Assembly (NCBI GenBank): GCA_900142905.1
Contig: FSRV01000002.1
Coordinates: 3,534,001 to 3,598,000 of the forward strand
From: Burkholderia sp. GAS332
GTDB taxonomy: Bacteria > Pseudomonadota > Gammaproteobacteria > Burkholderiales > Burkholderiaceae
Length of the DNA stretch: 64,000 nt
Direction of reading: 5' to 3'
Shown here: piece by piece, positions 8,082 to 18,406 of the stretch
Numbering within the stretch: position 1 is the first letter of the stretch
Layout: the number at the start of each line of letters is the position of its first letter
Program-made: the position numbers and the translations under genes
The notes under the pieces: model-generated
What the model saw: the letters and a program-made list of their open reading frames with translations, nothing else
Database searches by the model: none
Told to the model about the DNA's origin: nothing

Positions 8082-8744
8082 ATGCTCACAAAATATTATC
8101 CGCAAGTTCTTCGCAATCGACCACGCATGCTGATCGGTCTCGCCCTCGGCGTCGTGGCTGCGCTGGCCGTACCTGAGCACACGCGTCCATTGATGCGCAT
8201 GCTGGCGGGTTGGGACGCCGCCATATGGAGCTATCTCCTGCTGATCTGGGTGCATATGGCCGCCGCCGACGAAGGCCGCGTCCGGGAATTCGCGAGACGC
8301 GATGATGAAAACGCGGGCATCGTGCTGCTAGTGATCTGCGTCGCGACCATCGCCAGCATTGCCGCGATCGTGCTCGAACTGGCTTCGGCGAAGGGCGCGG
8401 GCGGCGCCTCGAGCGCGTGGCACTACCTGTTGACCGGCTTGACGATGATCGGCGCATGGTTCCTGATTCCGACCATTTTCACCATGCACTACGCGCGGCT
8501 TTACTACGACACCGATGCAACCGAGACTCCGCTGCTGTTTCCCGACCACAAGCTACAGCCGGACTACTGGGACTTCATGTATTTCTCGTTCACCATTGCC
8601 GTGGCCTCGCAAACCTCGGACGTGGTGCTGCGCTCCCGCACGATTCGCCGCGCAGCGCTCGCGCAATCGATCCTGTCGTTCTACTTCAACGTCGCCGTGC
8701 TCGGCTTGTGCGTGAACATTGCCGCGGGCCTGGTCGGCTCTTGA
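8082..8744 (+). CDS. DUF1345 family integral membrane protein
   Basis: Predicted inner-membrane protein of the DUF1345 family, function unknown. About 220 residues with four to five hydrophobic segments: near residues 17-35, 44-60, 82-105, 115-140 and at the C-terminus ([22 protein letters not shown]). The family signature region is HYARLYYD followed by [20 protein letters not shown]. The same frame can start with a TTG at 8073, but the ATG at 8082 is preferred. It stands alone: the next gene starts about 465 bases downstream. No regulatory link to the neighbouring dehydrogenase or glucan genes is visible. Confidence 0.85.
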   Translation: MLTKYYPQVLRNRPRMLIGLALGVVAALAVPEHTRPLMRMLAGWDAAIWSYLLLIWVHMAAADEGRVREFARRDDENAGIVLLVICVATIASIAAIVLELASAKGAGGASSAWHYLLTGLTMIGAWFLIPTIFTMHYARLYYDTDATETPLLFPDHKLQPDYWDFMYFSFTIAVASQTSDVVLRSRTIRRAALAQSILSFYFNVAVLGLCVNIAAGLVGS

Positions 8745-9209
8745 CCCGCCGTGCTTCTCTAAACGTTTTTTCCTCACAACGCTTGCCCGCCGGGCGCCAC
8801 ATCGCCTTTTGCGGCCCCGGCACTCGCCCTTGCTCCACCCCGTGTAAAACCCGGGCGACGCCCGTCCGTTTTACACGCCGGGCGTCCGCCACCGCACCCC
8901 CGCCTCTTCTGGCCGCCCGTCGCGCCTTCCCCTAGGGCGCGTGCTTCCCCACCCCTTCGCCTCCGTTCAAAACACACTGGCACACCGTTTGCTGCGTCTT
9001 GCGAATAGTGCTGGTCGCCCCCGTGCCATCGACGCCTGGCGTCAAAGCACCCCTTACTGGCCAGCGGCGTGACGATCTTTGCACTACATTGACCAGTACG
9101 CGCCCTCGCTTCACGCATCGCGCGGCATCCGGCTCTGGAAGCCCAATGAGCGTTGTGATCGCATGCCAATTGCATCCACACCGCAGCAGGACGAATCTGG
9201 AAACGACCG
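8745..9209. other. pyrimidine-rich intergenic region upstream of glgE
   Basis: A 465-base gap in which the plus strand is strongly C/T-rich between about 8760 and 8960. I find no supported gene. It contains the large inverted repeat at 8842-8876 (listed separately) and must hold the promoter of the seven-gene glucan/trehalose cluster. No sigma-70 promoter is clear enough to place. Confidence 0.5.
8842..8876. repeat. nested inverted repeat upstream of the glucan cluster
   Basis: The outer arms GTGTAAAAC (8842-8850) and GTTTTACAC (8868-8876) are perfectly complementary. Between them the inner arms CGGGCG (8852-8857) and CGCCCG (8859-8864) also pair. No T-tract follows, so a plain intrinsic terminator is unlikely; a regulator-binding site or a structured RNA end of the DUF1345 transcript are alternatives. 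Confidence 0.7.
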
Positions 9210-12200
9210 ATGGAATCTCCAAACGGGTACGCGCCACGGATCTACTTTTTTCATTCACTTCTCGTCGGGCCGCTCGATGCATGGCCCGCACAGTTCGCTC
9301 ACGCAGCCGGACTGGGCTTCGATCACGCGCTGATCGGCGGCCTCTTCGAGCCGGGCCGGGCGGGTCACGGACAGGTGGTCGGCAACCACGGCCGCCTGCA
9401 TCCGGTGTTCGAGACTCAGCAACCGGCCACGGAGGCGATCCACACGCTCGCGCTCGCTGCCCGCCAGAACGGGCTGACCTTGCAGGTCGATCTGGTGATC
9501 GACCGGATGGCCGCCGATGGCGCACTGTACGCCGAACATGCCGGCTGGTTCCACGCATTCGAGTCTGACGAGGCGCGGCTCGATCCGCGCCACGTGCATC
9601 ACGAAGACAACGTCGCGTATGCCAACTTCAACGACGACGCCAGCCGCGCCGCGCTAGTCGGCTGGTGGACGCAGCAATTGCTGGCGCTGGCCGATGCCGG
9701 GGTCGGCGGCTTCCGGTTCGATTCGCCGCATCGCGTGCCGGCCGCGGTTTGGCGGCAACTCGGCGACGCGGTGCGCGCGAAGCATCCCGCGGTGCGTTTC
9801 CTCGCCGCGACGCCGGGTCTGGCTCGCAGCGATCTGCTCGGCCTTGAAGGCGCAGGCTTCGACAGCGTGTTCTCGTCGGTGCGCTGGTGGGATTTTCGCG
9901 CCAGCTGGATGGTCGAGGAGCACGCCGCGCTCGCCCGCATCGCCGCCCCCATCGCCTTTCCCGAAGCGCCTTACGGCACCCGCCTCGCCGCCGATCTCAG
10001 CGACGCGCACGACGCCGCCATCGTCGAGCGGGCCTACCGGCGCGCGCTGTTCACGTCGGCTTCAACCGGCACCGGCTGGATGATGCCGATGGGTTTCGAA
10101 TACGGTATCTCCGAGCCCATGTCGCAAACACGCGGTGACGCTGCGCAGTTCGCCCTCGCCTGCCGGTCGAAGCCATTCGATCTCTCGGAGCGGATCAGCC
10201 ACGCGAACGAGGTGGTGCGCACGACGAAGACGCTGCACACCAACGGCGAATTGCGCCCGCTAAGCGGGCCCGCCGCGCCCGCGGCGGTGTTGCTGCGCGG
10301 CGACACACCCGATCTGCGCAACGCCGGCGAAGCGATCCTGATCGCCATCAATCCTGAACTCGGTGCGCCTGTGCGCGTCGATCCGGTCCGCTTCCTCACG
10401 GGCGTACCGGGCAACTTCACGCGCTTCGTCCCGCTCGACGCACCCGGGCAGGCCACGCCAGCCGCCTTGGCGCCGTTCACGCTCGCACCCGGCGCCGTCC
10501 GCCTGTTCCGCGGGGTCGCCGATAAACCGATCCGCCTCGCGCCGCCGATCGACAAAGCGACCAGCAAGCGCAGCGGCCACAAGACCGTACTCGAAGCGAT
10601 CAGCGCGCCGCGCGTGGCGATTGAAAGCGTGACACCCTCGGTCGATAACGGACGCTTTCCGGCCAAACGCACCGTGGGCGAGCGCGCCGAAATCACCGCC
10701 GCGATCTTCGCCGAAGGTCACGACAAGATCGCTGCCGCCGTCGTCTGGCGCGCCGCCGACGAAACCGCCTGGCACGAAGTACCGATGCGTCCGGCAGCAC
10801 CTGCCGGGCTCGATATCTGGACAGCGCGCATCCCGCTGGAACGCCTCGGCCGGCACGAATTCACGGTCATCGCATGGCGCGACGACTTTGCGTCGCTCGT
10901 CGAGCATATCCAGAAGAAGTTGAAGGCAGGCCAAACTGTCGAACTGGAACTCGAAGAAGCCACGCATCTGTTCGCGCTGGTGCTCGCCGAAGTGGAAACG
11001 GCGGAAGGTGCGGTGACCGAGCCGCTCGAACAACTCGTCAAGGCCTTCGCCAAGGCCGACCCCAAAGCGAAGCTCGCGTTGATCCTCGCGCCGGCCACCG
11101 CGGAGGCGATGACCGCCGCGCGCCACCGCCCGTTCCTGAGCCGCGATCCGATCGTCTACAAGATCGACGCCGACCGGACCGCCGCGCGCTTCGCCAGCTG
11201 GTACGAGATCTTCCCGCGCTCGATGAGCGACGACGAATCGCGTCACGGCACCTTCGCCGACGTCATCACGAAACTGCCGCGCATCCGCGACATGGGTTTC
11301 GACGTACTGTACTTCCCGCCGATCCACCCGATCGGCGTCGCGAACCGCAAAGGCCGCAACAACACGCTGAACGCGCAACCGGGGGATGTGGGGAGCCCGT
11401 ATGCGATTGGCGGAGCTGAAGGCGGGCACACCGCCGTGCATCCCGAGCTCGGCACGCTCGACGACTTCAAGCAGATGCTGGCCGCCGCCCACGCGCACGG
11501 CCTCGAAATCGCGCTCGACTTCGCGATCCAGTGCTCGCCGGATCACCCGTGGCTGAAGGCGCATCCGACGTGGTTCGCCTGGCGGCCCGACGGCACGCTG
11601 CGTTACGCGGAAAATCCGCCCAAGAAGTATCAGGACATCGTCAATCCCGACTTCTATGCGCACGACGCCAAGCCTGATTTGTGGCTCGCCTTGCGCGACG
11701 TATTCCTGTTCTGGATCGAAGCCGGTGTGCACATTTTCCGCGTGGACAATCCGCACACCAAGCCGCTGCCGTTCTGGGAATGGGTGATCGACGATGTGCG
11801 CTCGCGCTATCCCGACACGATCTTCCTCGCTGAAGCCTTCACGCGGCCACGCATGATGAACCGCCTCGGCAAGATCGGCTTCTCGCAGTCGTACACGTAT
11901 TTCACGTGGCGCGAGTCGAAGCGCGACTTCATCGAGTACCTGACCGAACTCACGCAAACCAGTGCGCGCGATTTTTACCGGCCGAATTTCTTCGTCAATA
12001 CGCCGGACATCAACCCGCGGCATTTGCAGTCGTCCGGACGGTCGGGTTTCCTGATTCGGGCCGCGTTGGCCTCCACACTCGCCGGCTTGTGGGGCGTATA
12101 CAGCGGTTTCGAATTGTGCGAGGCCGCCGCGCTGCCGAACAGCGAGGAATATCTCGACTCCGAGAAATATCAACTGCGCGCGTGGGACTGGAACCGGCCC

Positions 12201-12650
12201 GGCAACATCGTCGGCGAGATCAGTGCGTTGAACCGGATTCGCCGCGCGAACCCGGCATTGCAAACACATCTCGGCTTAACGTTCCTGCCGGCGCACAATG
12301 ACCACGTGCTGTTCTTCGAGAAGGCGACCGAAGCACGCGACAACGTCATCCTGGTGGCGATCAACCTCGACCCGTTCAACGAACAGGGCGCGGATATCGA
12401 ATTGTCGTGGGACACTTTCCAGCACTGGAATCTGCACGACCATGGCGCGCTGGAAGTGACCGATCAGATGACCGGTGCGCGTTTCGAATGGCACGGCCGC
12501 TGGCAGCATATCCGGCTCGGTTCGAGCCAGCCGTTTTCGATCTGGCGCATCGCGCCGCTCGGCGGCTTGCCCGCTGAACGCCCAGATGATGCCGACAGCG
12601 ACTATCACGCAGACGCTGGCAACCCAACCTTTACGGAAGGTGCGACATGA
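9210..12650 (+). CDS. glgE: GlgE maltosyltransferase with extra N-terminal GH13-like domain
   Basis: Alpha-1,4-glucan:maltose-1-phosphate maltosyltransferase, which extends glucan chains with maltosyl units. It has 1146 residues, against about 660-700 for actinobacterial GlgE. The GlgE part begins near residue 465 with the DUF3416-type N domain and continues with the GH13_3 barrel from about 660. The catalytic trio is intact: nucleophile D846 (FRVDNPH), acid/base E875 (LAEAF) and D933 (NTPD). The first about 430 residues look like a second GH13 barrel. It keeps an Asp at the nucleophile position (D171, GFRFDSPH), but at the acid position it reads FLAATP, with Ala where Glu is expected, so this half is probably inactive. 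The ATG at 9210 has only a weak GGAAAC site. The stop overlaps the next start (ATGA). Confidence 0.92.
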   Translation: MESPNGYAPRIYFFHSLLVGPLDAWPAQFAHAAGLGFDHALIGGLFEPGRAGHGQVVGNHGRLHPVFETQQPATEAIHTLALAARQNGLTLQVDLVIDRMAADGALYAEHAGWFHAFESDEARLDPRHVHHEDNVAYANFNDDASRAALVGWWTQQLLALADAGVGGFRFDSPHRVPAAVWRQLGDAVRAKHPAVRFLAATPGLARSDLLGLEGAGFDSVFSSVRWWDFRASWMVEEHAALARIAAPIAFPEAPYGTRLAADLSDAHDAAIVERAYRRALFTSASTGTGWMMPMGFEYGISEPMSQTRGDAAQFALACRSKPFDLSERISHANEVVRTTKTLHTNGELRPLSGPAAPAAVLLRGDTPDLRNAGEAILIAINPELGAPVRVDPVRFLTGVPGNFTRFVPLDAPGQATPAALAPFTLAPGAVRLFRGVADKPIRLAPPIDKATSKRSGHKTVLEAISAPRVAIESVTPSVDNGRFPAKRTVGERAEITAAIFAEGHDKIAAAVVWRAADETAWHEVPMRPAAPAGLDIWTARIPLERLGRHEFTVIAWRDDFASLVEHIQKKLKAGQTVELELEEATHLFALVLAEVETAEGAVTEPLEQLVKAFAKADPKAKLALILAPATAEAMTAARHRPFLSRDPIVYKIDADRTAARFASWYEIFPRSMSDDESRHGTFADVITKLPRIRDMGFDVLYFPPIHPIGVANRKGRNNTLNAQPGDVGSPYAIGGAEGGHTAVHPELGTLDDFKQMLAAAHAHGLEIALDFAIQCSPDHPWLKAHPTWFAWRPDGTLRYAENPPKKYQDIVNPDFYAHDAKPDLWLALRDVFLFWIEAGVHIFRVDNPHTKPLPFWEWVIDDVRSRYPDTIFLAEAFTRPRMMNRLGKIGFSQSYTYFTWRESKRDFIEYLTELTQTSARDFYRPNFFVNTPDINPRHLQSSGRSGFLIRAALASTLAGLWGVYSGFELCEAAALPNSEEYLDSEKYQLRAWDWNRPGNIVGEISALNRIRRANPALQTHLGLTFLPAHNDHVLFFEKATEARDNVILVAINLDPFNEQGADIELSWDTFQHWNLHDHGALEVTDQMTGARFEWHGRWQHIRLGSSQPFSIWRIAPLGGLPAERPDDADSDYHADAGNPTFTEGAT

Positions 12651-15600
12651 AGCGTGACGATCCAGCCCAAAGCACGCCGCAGGTCCATGCGAGCGCGGCC
12701 ACCGGCAGCACAACGAAAGCACGGACGGCGCGGCGCGGCAAACCCGCCACGCTAAGCGACGATCCGCTCTGGTACAAAGACGCGATCATTTATCAGGTGC
12801 ACATCAAGTCGTTTTTCGACGCGAACAACGACGGCGTCGGCGATTTTCCGGGCCTGATCGCGAAGCTCGATTACATTGCCGAGCTTGGCGTGAATGCGAT
12901 CTGGCTGCTGCCGTTCTATCCGTCGCCGCGTCGCGACGACGGCTACGACATCGCCGATTACCGCAACGTGCATCCTGACTACGGCCAGCTTTCCGACGTG
13001 AAGCGCTTCATTCAGGAAGCGCACGCACGCGGCATCCGCGTGATTACGGAGCTGGTGATCAACCACACCTCCGATCAGCACCCATGGTTTCAGCGCGCCC
13101 GGCGCGCGAAGCCGGGGTCGAATCATCGCAACTACTACGTGTGGTCCGATACCGATCAGAAGTATCAGGAAACGCGGATCATCTTCATCGATTCGGAGCC
13201 GTCGAACTGGACGCACGATCCGGTCGCGGGCGCTTACTTCTGGCACCGTTTCTATTCGCACCAGCCCGACCTGAACTTCGACAATCCGGCCGTGCTGAAG
13301 GAAGTGCTGCAGGTCATGCGCTTCTGGCTCGACATGGGCATCGACGGGCTGCGGCTCGACGCGGTGCCGTATCTGGTCGAACGCGAAGGCACCAACAACG
13401 AGAACCTGCCGGAAACGCACGCGGTGTTGAAGAAGATCCGCGCGACCATCGACGCCGAGTATCCGAACCGCATGCTGCTCGCCGAAGCGAACCAGTGGCC
13501 GGAAGACGTGAAGGAATATTTCGGCGACGAAGACGAATGCCACATGGCGTTCCACTTCCCGCTGATGCCACGCATCTATATGTCGATTGCGAGCGAAGAC
13601 CGCTTCCCGATCACCGACATCATGCGGCAGACGCCGGATCTCGCGGAAACGAACCAGTGGGCGATTTTCCTGCGCAATCACGATGAACTGACGCTCGAAA
13701 TGGTGACGGATTCCGAGCGCGACTATCTGTGGAACACCTACGCGAGCGATCGCCGCGCGCGCCTGAACCTCGGCATTCGGCGCCGCCTCGCGCCGCTCAT
13801 GGAGCGCGACCGCCGCCGCATCGAGCTGATCAATTCACTGCTGCTGTCGATGCCGGGCACGCCCGTGATCTATTACGGCGACGAGCTCGGCATGGGCGAC
13901 AACATTCACCTCGGCGACCGCGACGGCGTGCGCACACCGATGCAATGGTCGTCGGATCGCAACGGCGGGTTCTCGCGCGCCGATCCTGAACAACTGGTGC
14001 TGCCACCGGTGATGGGTGCGTTGTACGGCTTCGACGCGGTCAATGTCGAAGCGCAGAGCCGCGATCCGCATTCGCTGCTGAACTGGACCCGGCGCATGCT
14101 CGCCACACGCCGCGCGAAACAAACCTTCGGACGCGGCACGATCCGCTTCCTGAAGCCCGAAAACCGCAAGATTCTCGCGTATCTGCGCGAGTTGCCGGGC
14201 GAACCGCCGATTCTGTGTGTGGCGAATCTGTCGCGCGCACCGCAAGCCGTCGAACTCGATCTGTCCGAATTCAACGGCTCGGTACCGATCGAAATGACCG
14301 CCGATTCCGTGTTTCCCGCCATCGGCCAGCTCACCTATCTGCTGACCTTCCCGCCGTACGGCTTCCTGTGGTTCATGCTGTGCTCGGGCAGCCAGCGTCC
14401 GACGTGGGCGCAGGCGCATTCGGAGCCGCTGCCGGAATTCGTCACCATCGTGATCCGCGAGGGCCAGGTCGGCCCGACGCCGGAAAACGTCCGCCTGCTC
14501 GAATCCGAAGTGCTGCCATCGTGGTTGAGCCGCCGTCGCTGGTTTGCCTCGAAGGATCAGAAGATGCACGCCGTGCGCCTCGCCGCGCTGACCACGATCC
14601 CCAACGGCGGCTTCGCCTTCACCGAAATCGAAGCGGACGTGGGCACCCACACCGAGCGCTACGTGGTGCCGATTGCGATCACGTGGGGCGGCGAAACCAC
14701 CTTCCCGCTGTTCATGCAACTGGCCTTGGCGCGGGTGCGCCGCGGCCGCAACGTCGGCCATCTGACGGACGCGTTCGCACTGCCGATCTTCGCCCATGGC
14801 GTGCTGCGCAAACTGCGCGAACAGGCCGTGATTCCGACCGTGCAGAAGAGCGAAATCAAGTTCATTCCGACCGAGCGCTTCGCCGAACTCGACCATCTCG
14901 GTGAACGGCCCGAGGTCCGCTGGCTGGCCGCCGAGCAAAGCAACAGCTCGCTGATCGTCGCCGATGCCGCGGTGCTGAAACTGGTGCGGCGTCTGGTCAG
15001 CGGCATTCATCCGGAAGCGGAAATCAGCCGCTATTTGACCCAACTCGGCTACGCGAACACCGCGCCGCTGTATGGTGAAGTGGTGCGCGTCGATCCCGAA
15101 GGCGTGCCGCATACACTCGCTATCTTGCAAGGCTATATCGACAATCAGGGCGACGCCTGGAACTGGTCGCTCGACTACCTGCGCCGCTCGGTGGACGAAC
15201 TCGCCATTGCCGTCGATACGGACGGGCAATCGCCGGACCGCGACAACGAAGCGATTCTCATGGAAGGCTACAGCCAGCTCGCCGCCATCATCGGCAAGCG
15301 GCTGGGTGAATTGCATGTGGCACTCGCGTCGCCTTCCGACGACCCGGCGTTCGCGCCGGAACCCGCCAGCGCCGAACAGGTGAAGGCGTGGGTCGACGGC
15401 ACGCAATCCATGCTCGCCAGCGCGCTCGATCTGCTCGCGCCGCGCATCGCGCAGATGAGCGATCCCGACACCCAGGCATTGGCGCAAAGCCTGATCGACC
15501 GCCGCGCCGCGCTGGTCGACGCCGTCAACAAATTGGTCTCGGGCAATGCGGGTGCGTTGCGTACACGCATTCACGGCGACTTCCATCTGGGTCAAGTGCT

Positions 15601-16105
15601 GGTCGCGCAGGGCGACGCGTATCTGATCGACTTCGAAGGCGAGCCTGCACGCACGTTAGAGGAACGGCGCCAGAAATCGAGCCCGTTGCGCGACGTGGCC
15701 GGCTTGATGCGCTCACTGTCCTATGCGAGCGCCGCGGCGCAGTCCACCATGGAAAGCGCGCCGCCGCAGACCGCCGATCGCAAGCGCACGCTCTTCGAGC
15801 GCTTCCGCGCGCACGCTACCGAAGCGTTCCTGACGGCATACCGCGCCGCCGCCGCGGATTCGCCGACGCCGCTGGTGGCGCCCGAAGCCGAACAGGCCTT
15901 GCTCGATCTGTTCCTGATCGAGAAAGCCGCGTACGAAATCCGTTACGAAGCGGCCAACCGTCCGACGTGGCTCAGTTTGCCGGTACGCGGCCTTGCCGCG
16001 CTGACCAGCCGGCTGCTCGGCGACACCGGCCACCCGCACGATCCATCAACCCAGGCGCCAGGCGCCGCCACACCGCCTAATCCGGCCGAGGGCGACTATG
16101 AGTGA
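12647..16105 (+). CDS. treS: trehalose synthase-maltokinase fusion (TreS-Mak)
   Basis: Bifunctional enzyme of 1152 residues. The N-terminal part (about 40-580) is trehalose synthase, a GH13 isomerase converting trehalose to maltose, with nucleophile D238 (GLRLDAVPY), acid E280 (LLAEANQW) and D346 (LRNHDE). The C-terminal part (about 610-1110) is maltokinase (Pep2/Mak), which makes maltose 1-phosphate with ATP. It has the kinase-like [10 protein letters not shown] (D978) and DFEGEP (D995) motifs. The product is the substrate of GlgE, encoded just upstream with a 4-base overlap, so the two genes are almost surely co-translated. The first 40 residues are a low-complexity Ala/Thr/Lys tail. The TreS-Mak fusion is known in many proteobacteria and is not a local anomaly. 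Confidence 0.94.
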   Translation: MKRDDPAQSTPQVHASAATGSTTKARTARRGKPATLSDDPLWYKDAIIYQVHIKSFFDANNDGVGDFPGLIAKLDYIAELGVNAIWLLPFYPSPRRDDGYDIADYRNVHPDYGQLSDVKRFIQEAHARGIRVITELVINHTSDQHPWFQRARRAKPGSNHRNYYVWSDTDQKYQETRIIFIDSEPSNWTHDPVAGAYFWHRFYSHQPDLNFDNPAVLKEVLQVMRFWLDMGIDGLRLDAVPYLVEREGTNNENLPETHAVLKKIRATIDAEYPNRMLLAEANQWPEDVKEYFGDEDECHMAFHFPLMPRIYMSIASEDRFPITDIMRQTPDLAETNQWAIFLRNHDELTLEMVTDSERDYLWNTYASDRRARLNLGIRRRLAPLMERDRRRIELINSLLLSMPGTPVIYYGDELGMGDNIHLGDRDGVRTPMQWSSDRNGGFSRADPEQLVLPPVMGALYGFDAVNVEAQSRDPHSLLNWTRRMLATRRAKQTFGRGTIRFLKPENRKILAYLRELPGEPPILCVANLSRAPQAVELDLSEFNGSVPIEMTADSVFPAIGQLTYLLTFPPYGFLWFMLCSGSQRPTWAQAHSEPLPEFVTIVIREGQVGPTPENVRLLESEVLPSWLSRRRWFASKDQKMHAVRLAALTTIPNGGFAFTEIEADVGTHTERYVVPIAITWGGETTFPLFMQLALARVRRGRNVGHLTDAFALPIFAHGVLRKLREQAVIPTVQKSEIKFIPTERFAELDHLGERPEVRWLAAEQSNSSLIVADAAVLKLVRRLVSGIHPEAEISRYLTQLGYANTAPLYGEVVRVDPEGVPHTLAILQGYIDNQGDAWNWSLDYLRRSVDELAIAVDTDGQSPDRDNEAILMEGYSQLAAIIGKRLGELHVALASPSDDPAFAPEPASAEQVKAWVDGTQSMLASALDLLAPRIAQMSDPDTQALAQSLIDRRAALVDAVNKLVSGNAGALRTRIHGDFHLGQVLVAQGDAYLIDFEGEPARTLEERRQKSSPLRDVAGLMRSLSYASAAAQSTMESAPPQTADRKRTLFERFRAHATEAFLTAYRAAAADSPTPLVAPEAEQALLDLFLIEKAAYEIRYEAANRPTWLSLPVRGLAALTSRLLGDTGHPHDPSTQAPGAATPPNPAEGDYE

Positions 16106-18308
16106 GCATGATCCGGCCGCAGGCCTGCAACCGCTCGATATCGACGCGCTCGTTGAAGCGCGTCATCCTGATCCATTCTCGCAGCTCGGCATGCATCAGA
16201 CAGACGTGGGTCCGGTGGTGCGCGCGCTGTTGCCGAACGCCACGCACGTCACCGTGATTTCACGCGCCGATGGCGCAACGCTCGGCGAACTCGAACAACT
16301 CAGGCCCGGGCTGTTCTCCGGTCGGGTCACCTCTGCCGCGCCGTATCGCTTGCGCATCGACTGGCACGGCACCGTGCAGGAAATCGAGGACACGTATTCG
16401 TTTGGCCCCGTTCTCGGCGACGAGCCGTTGGGCCGTCTTGCCGGCGGCGATCCGTACGCGGTGCTCGAATGCCTCGGCGCACGCCCGATGGACGTCGACG
16501 GCGTGCCAGGCGTGCGCTTTGCCGTATGGGCGCCGAACGCGCGGCGCGTGTCGGTGGTTGGCGACTTCAATGCGTGGGATGGCCGCCGTCATCCGATGCG
16601 GCTGCGTCACCAAGCCGGTGTATGGGAATTGTTCGTGCCGCGCGTCGGCCCGGGCACGCGCTACAAATACGAGCTGCTCTCACGCGACGGTCATCCGCTG
16701 CCGCTGAAGGCCGATCCATGCGCGATGCAAACGGAAAAGCCGCCGGGCACCGCGTCGGTGGTCGCGCATGTCGACGAGATCGAACAGTTTGAATGGACCG
16801 ATCACGACTGGATTCAGTCGCGCGCCGCCAAACAAACTCCGCGCGCGCCGATCTCGATCTACGAAGTGCATGCCGAATCGTGGCTGCGCGTCGCCGAAGA
16901 AGGTCAGCGCGGCCTCAGCTGGGAAGAACTCGCCGAGCGGCTGATTCCTTACGTGAAGAGCATGGGCTTCACGCACGTGGAGTTCATGCCGATTGCCGAG
17001 CATCCGTTCGGCGGGTCGTGGGGCTATCAGCCACTCGGACAGTTCGCGCCGTCAGCGCGCTTCGGCAAGCCCGAGCAGTTCGCCCGGTTCGTCGACAAGG
17101 CGCATGAGGCCGGCCTCGGCGTGATTCTCGACTGGGTGCCGGCGCATTTTCCGAATGACGCGCACGGCCTGATCGACTTCGACGGCACGCCGCTCTACGA
17201 GCACGCCGATCCGCGCGAAGGTTTTCATCAGGACTGGAACACAATGATCTACAACCTCGGCCGCAATGAGGTGAGCGCGTTCCTGGTGGCATCGGGCCTT
17301 GCGTGGTTGAAGCGCTATCACGTCGACGGCCTGCGCGTGGATGCGGTCGCCTCGATGCTGTATCGGGACTATTCGCGCGAGCCCGGTGAGTGGGTACCGA
17401 ATATCTACGGTGGGCGTGAAAACCTCGAATCGATCGCGTTTCTGAAGCGGCTGAATCATGAAGTCGGCTATGTGCCGGGCGTGCCGGGCGCGATCACGAT
17501 TGCCGAAGAATCGACTGCGTGGCCGGGCGTGACGGCGCGCCTCGAAGACGGCGGCCTCGGCTTCCAGTTCAAGTGGAATATGGGCTGGATGCACGACACG
17601 TTGCACTACATGGAAGAAGATCCGGTCTACCGTCAATACCATCACCACATGATGACGTTCGGGATGGTGTACGCGTATTCCGAGCGCTTCGTGCTGCCGC
17701 TTTCGCACGACGAAGTGGTGCACGGCAAAGGCTCGCTGCTCGGCAAGATGCCCGGCGACAGATGGCAGAAGTTCGCCAACCTGCGCGCGTACTTCGGCTT
17801 CATGTGGACGCATCCGGGCAAGAAGCTGCTGTTCATGGGCGGCGAATTCGGCCAGATGGCGGAATTCAACCACGACACGTCGCCACACTGGCATCTGCTC
17901 GACGATCCGAACCATCACGGCGTGCAGAAGCTCGTGCGCGACCTGAACCATCTGTACAGCGAGGAACCTGCACTACATCGGCTCGACAGCGAGCCGGGCG
18001 GCTTCCAATGGTTGGTCGGCGACGACAGCGGCAACAGCGTGTACGCCTACCGCCGCACCGATGGCGAAGGCCGCGAACTCGTCGTCGTGTGCAATATGAC
18101 GCCGGTGCCGCGGGTCGGCTACCGGATCGGCATGCCGCGCGGCGGTCGCTGGGTGGAAGTGCTGAATACGGATGCCGGCGTGTACGGCGGCTCGAACATG
18201 GGCAACGGCGGGTTGATCCATTCCGACAACCTCTCGAGCCACGGCTGGCCGCATTCCGCTGCGCTGACGCTGCCGCCTTTAGCGACGATCGTGTTGCGCG
18301 CGGATTGA
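16098..18308 (+). CDS. glgB: 1,4-alpha-glucan branching enzyme
   Basis: Glycogen branching enzyme, 736 residues, making alpha-1,6 branches in the linear glucan produced by GlgE. N-terminal carbohydrate-binding modules (two CBM48-like segments, about 15-110 and 125-220; [22 protein letters not shown]) precede the GH13_9 barrel. Catalytic residues are D415 ([12 protein letters not shown]), E470 (IAEEST) and D538 (LSHDEVVHG), all in canonical context. The start overlaps the treS-mak stop by 8 bases, indicating translational coupling. Full length and no defects visible. A T-less hairpin follows before glgX. Confidence 0.96.
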   Translation: MSEHDPAAGLQPLDIDALVEARHPDPFSQLGMHQTDVGPVVRALLPNATHVTVISRADGATLGELEQLRPGLFSGRVTSAAPYRLRIDWHGTVQEIEDTYSFGPVLGDEPLGRLAGGDPYAVLECLGARPMDVDGVPGVRFAVWAPNARRVSVVGDFNAWDGRRHPMRLRHQAGVWELFVPRVGPGTRYKYELLSRDGHPLPLKADPCAMQTEKPPGTASVVAHVDEIEQFEWTDHDWIQSRAAKQTPRAPISIYEVHAESWLRVAEEGQRGLSWEELAERLIPYVKSMGFTHVEFMPIAEHPFGGSWGYQPLGQFAPSARFGKPEQFARFVDKAHEAGLGVILDWVPAHFPNDAHGLIDFDGTPLYEHADPREGFHQDWNTMIYNLGRNEVSAFLVASGLAWLKRYHVDGLRVDAVASMLYRDYSREPGEWVPNIYGGRENLESIAFLKRLNHEVGYVPGVPGAITIAEESTAWPGVTARLEDGGLGFQFKWNMGWMHDTLHYMEEDPVYRQYHHHMMTFGMVYAYSERFVLPLSHDEVVHGKGSLLGKMPGDRWQKFANLRAYFGFMWTHPGKKLLFMGGEFGQMAEFNHDTSPHWHLLDDPNHHGVQKLVRDLNHLYSEEPALHRLDSEPGGFQWLVGDDSGNSVYAYRRTDGEGRELVVVCNMTPVPRVGYRIGMPRGGRWVEVLNTDAGVYGGSNMGNGGLIHSDNLSSHGWPHSAALTLPPLATIVLRAD

Positions 18309-18328
18309 TGGACAGGTTGTAAGGCGAA

Positions 18329-18350
18329 CGCGCGGCGGCCAAGCCGCGCG
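18329..18350 (+). terminator. hairpin between glgB and glgX
   Basis: Perfect 8-bp stem CGCGCGGC (18329-18336) / GCCGCGCG (18343-18350) with loop GGCCAA, 20 bases after the glgB stop. No T-tract follows, so it is more likely an mRNA-stabilising or attenuating hairpin inside the operon than a full terminator. Confidence 0.45.
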
Positions 18351-18406
18351 CTCGTTGCATGAAGTCCCACGATAACGTTCATAAAACAGAACAAGGAAGG
18401 GGAATC

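Noticed and set aside
7806..8255. 149-residue minus-strand frame before the DUF1345 gene
   Set aside because: No start signal, no family, and it overlaps the start of the well-supported membrane protein.
10260..12269. 669-residue open frame on the minus strand inside glgE
   Set aside because: It is antiparallel to a clear GH13 gene in high-GC DNA, its Arg/Val/His-rich product matches no family, and it has no ribosome site.
13835..15595. 586-residue minus-strand frame inside treS-mak
   Set aside because: Same reason: a GC-driven shadow of the coding strand, with no recognisable domain.
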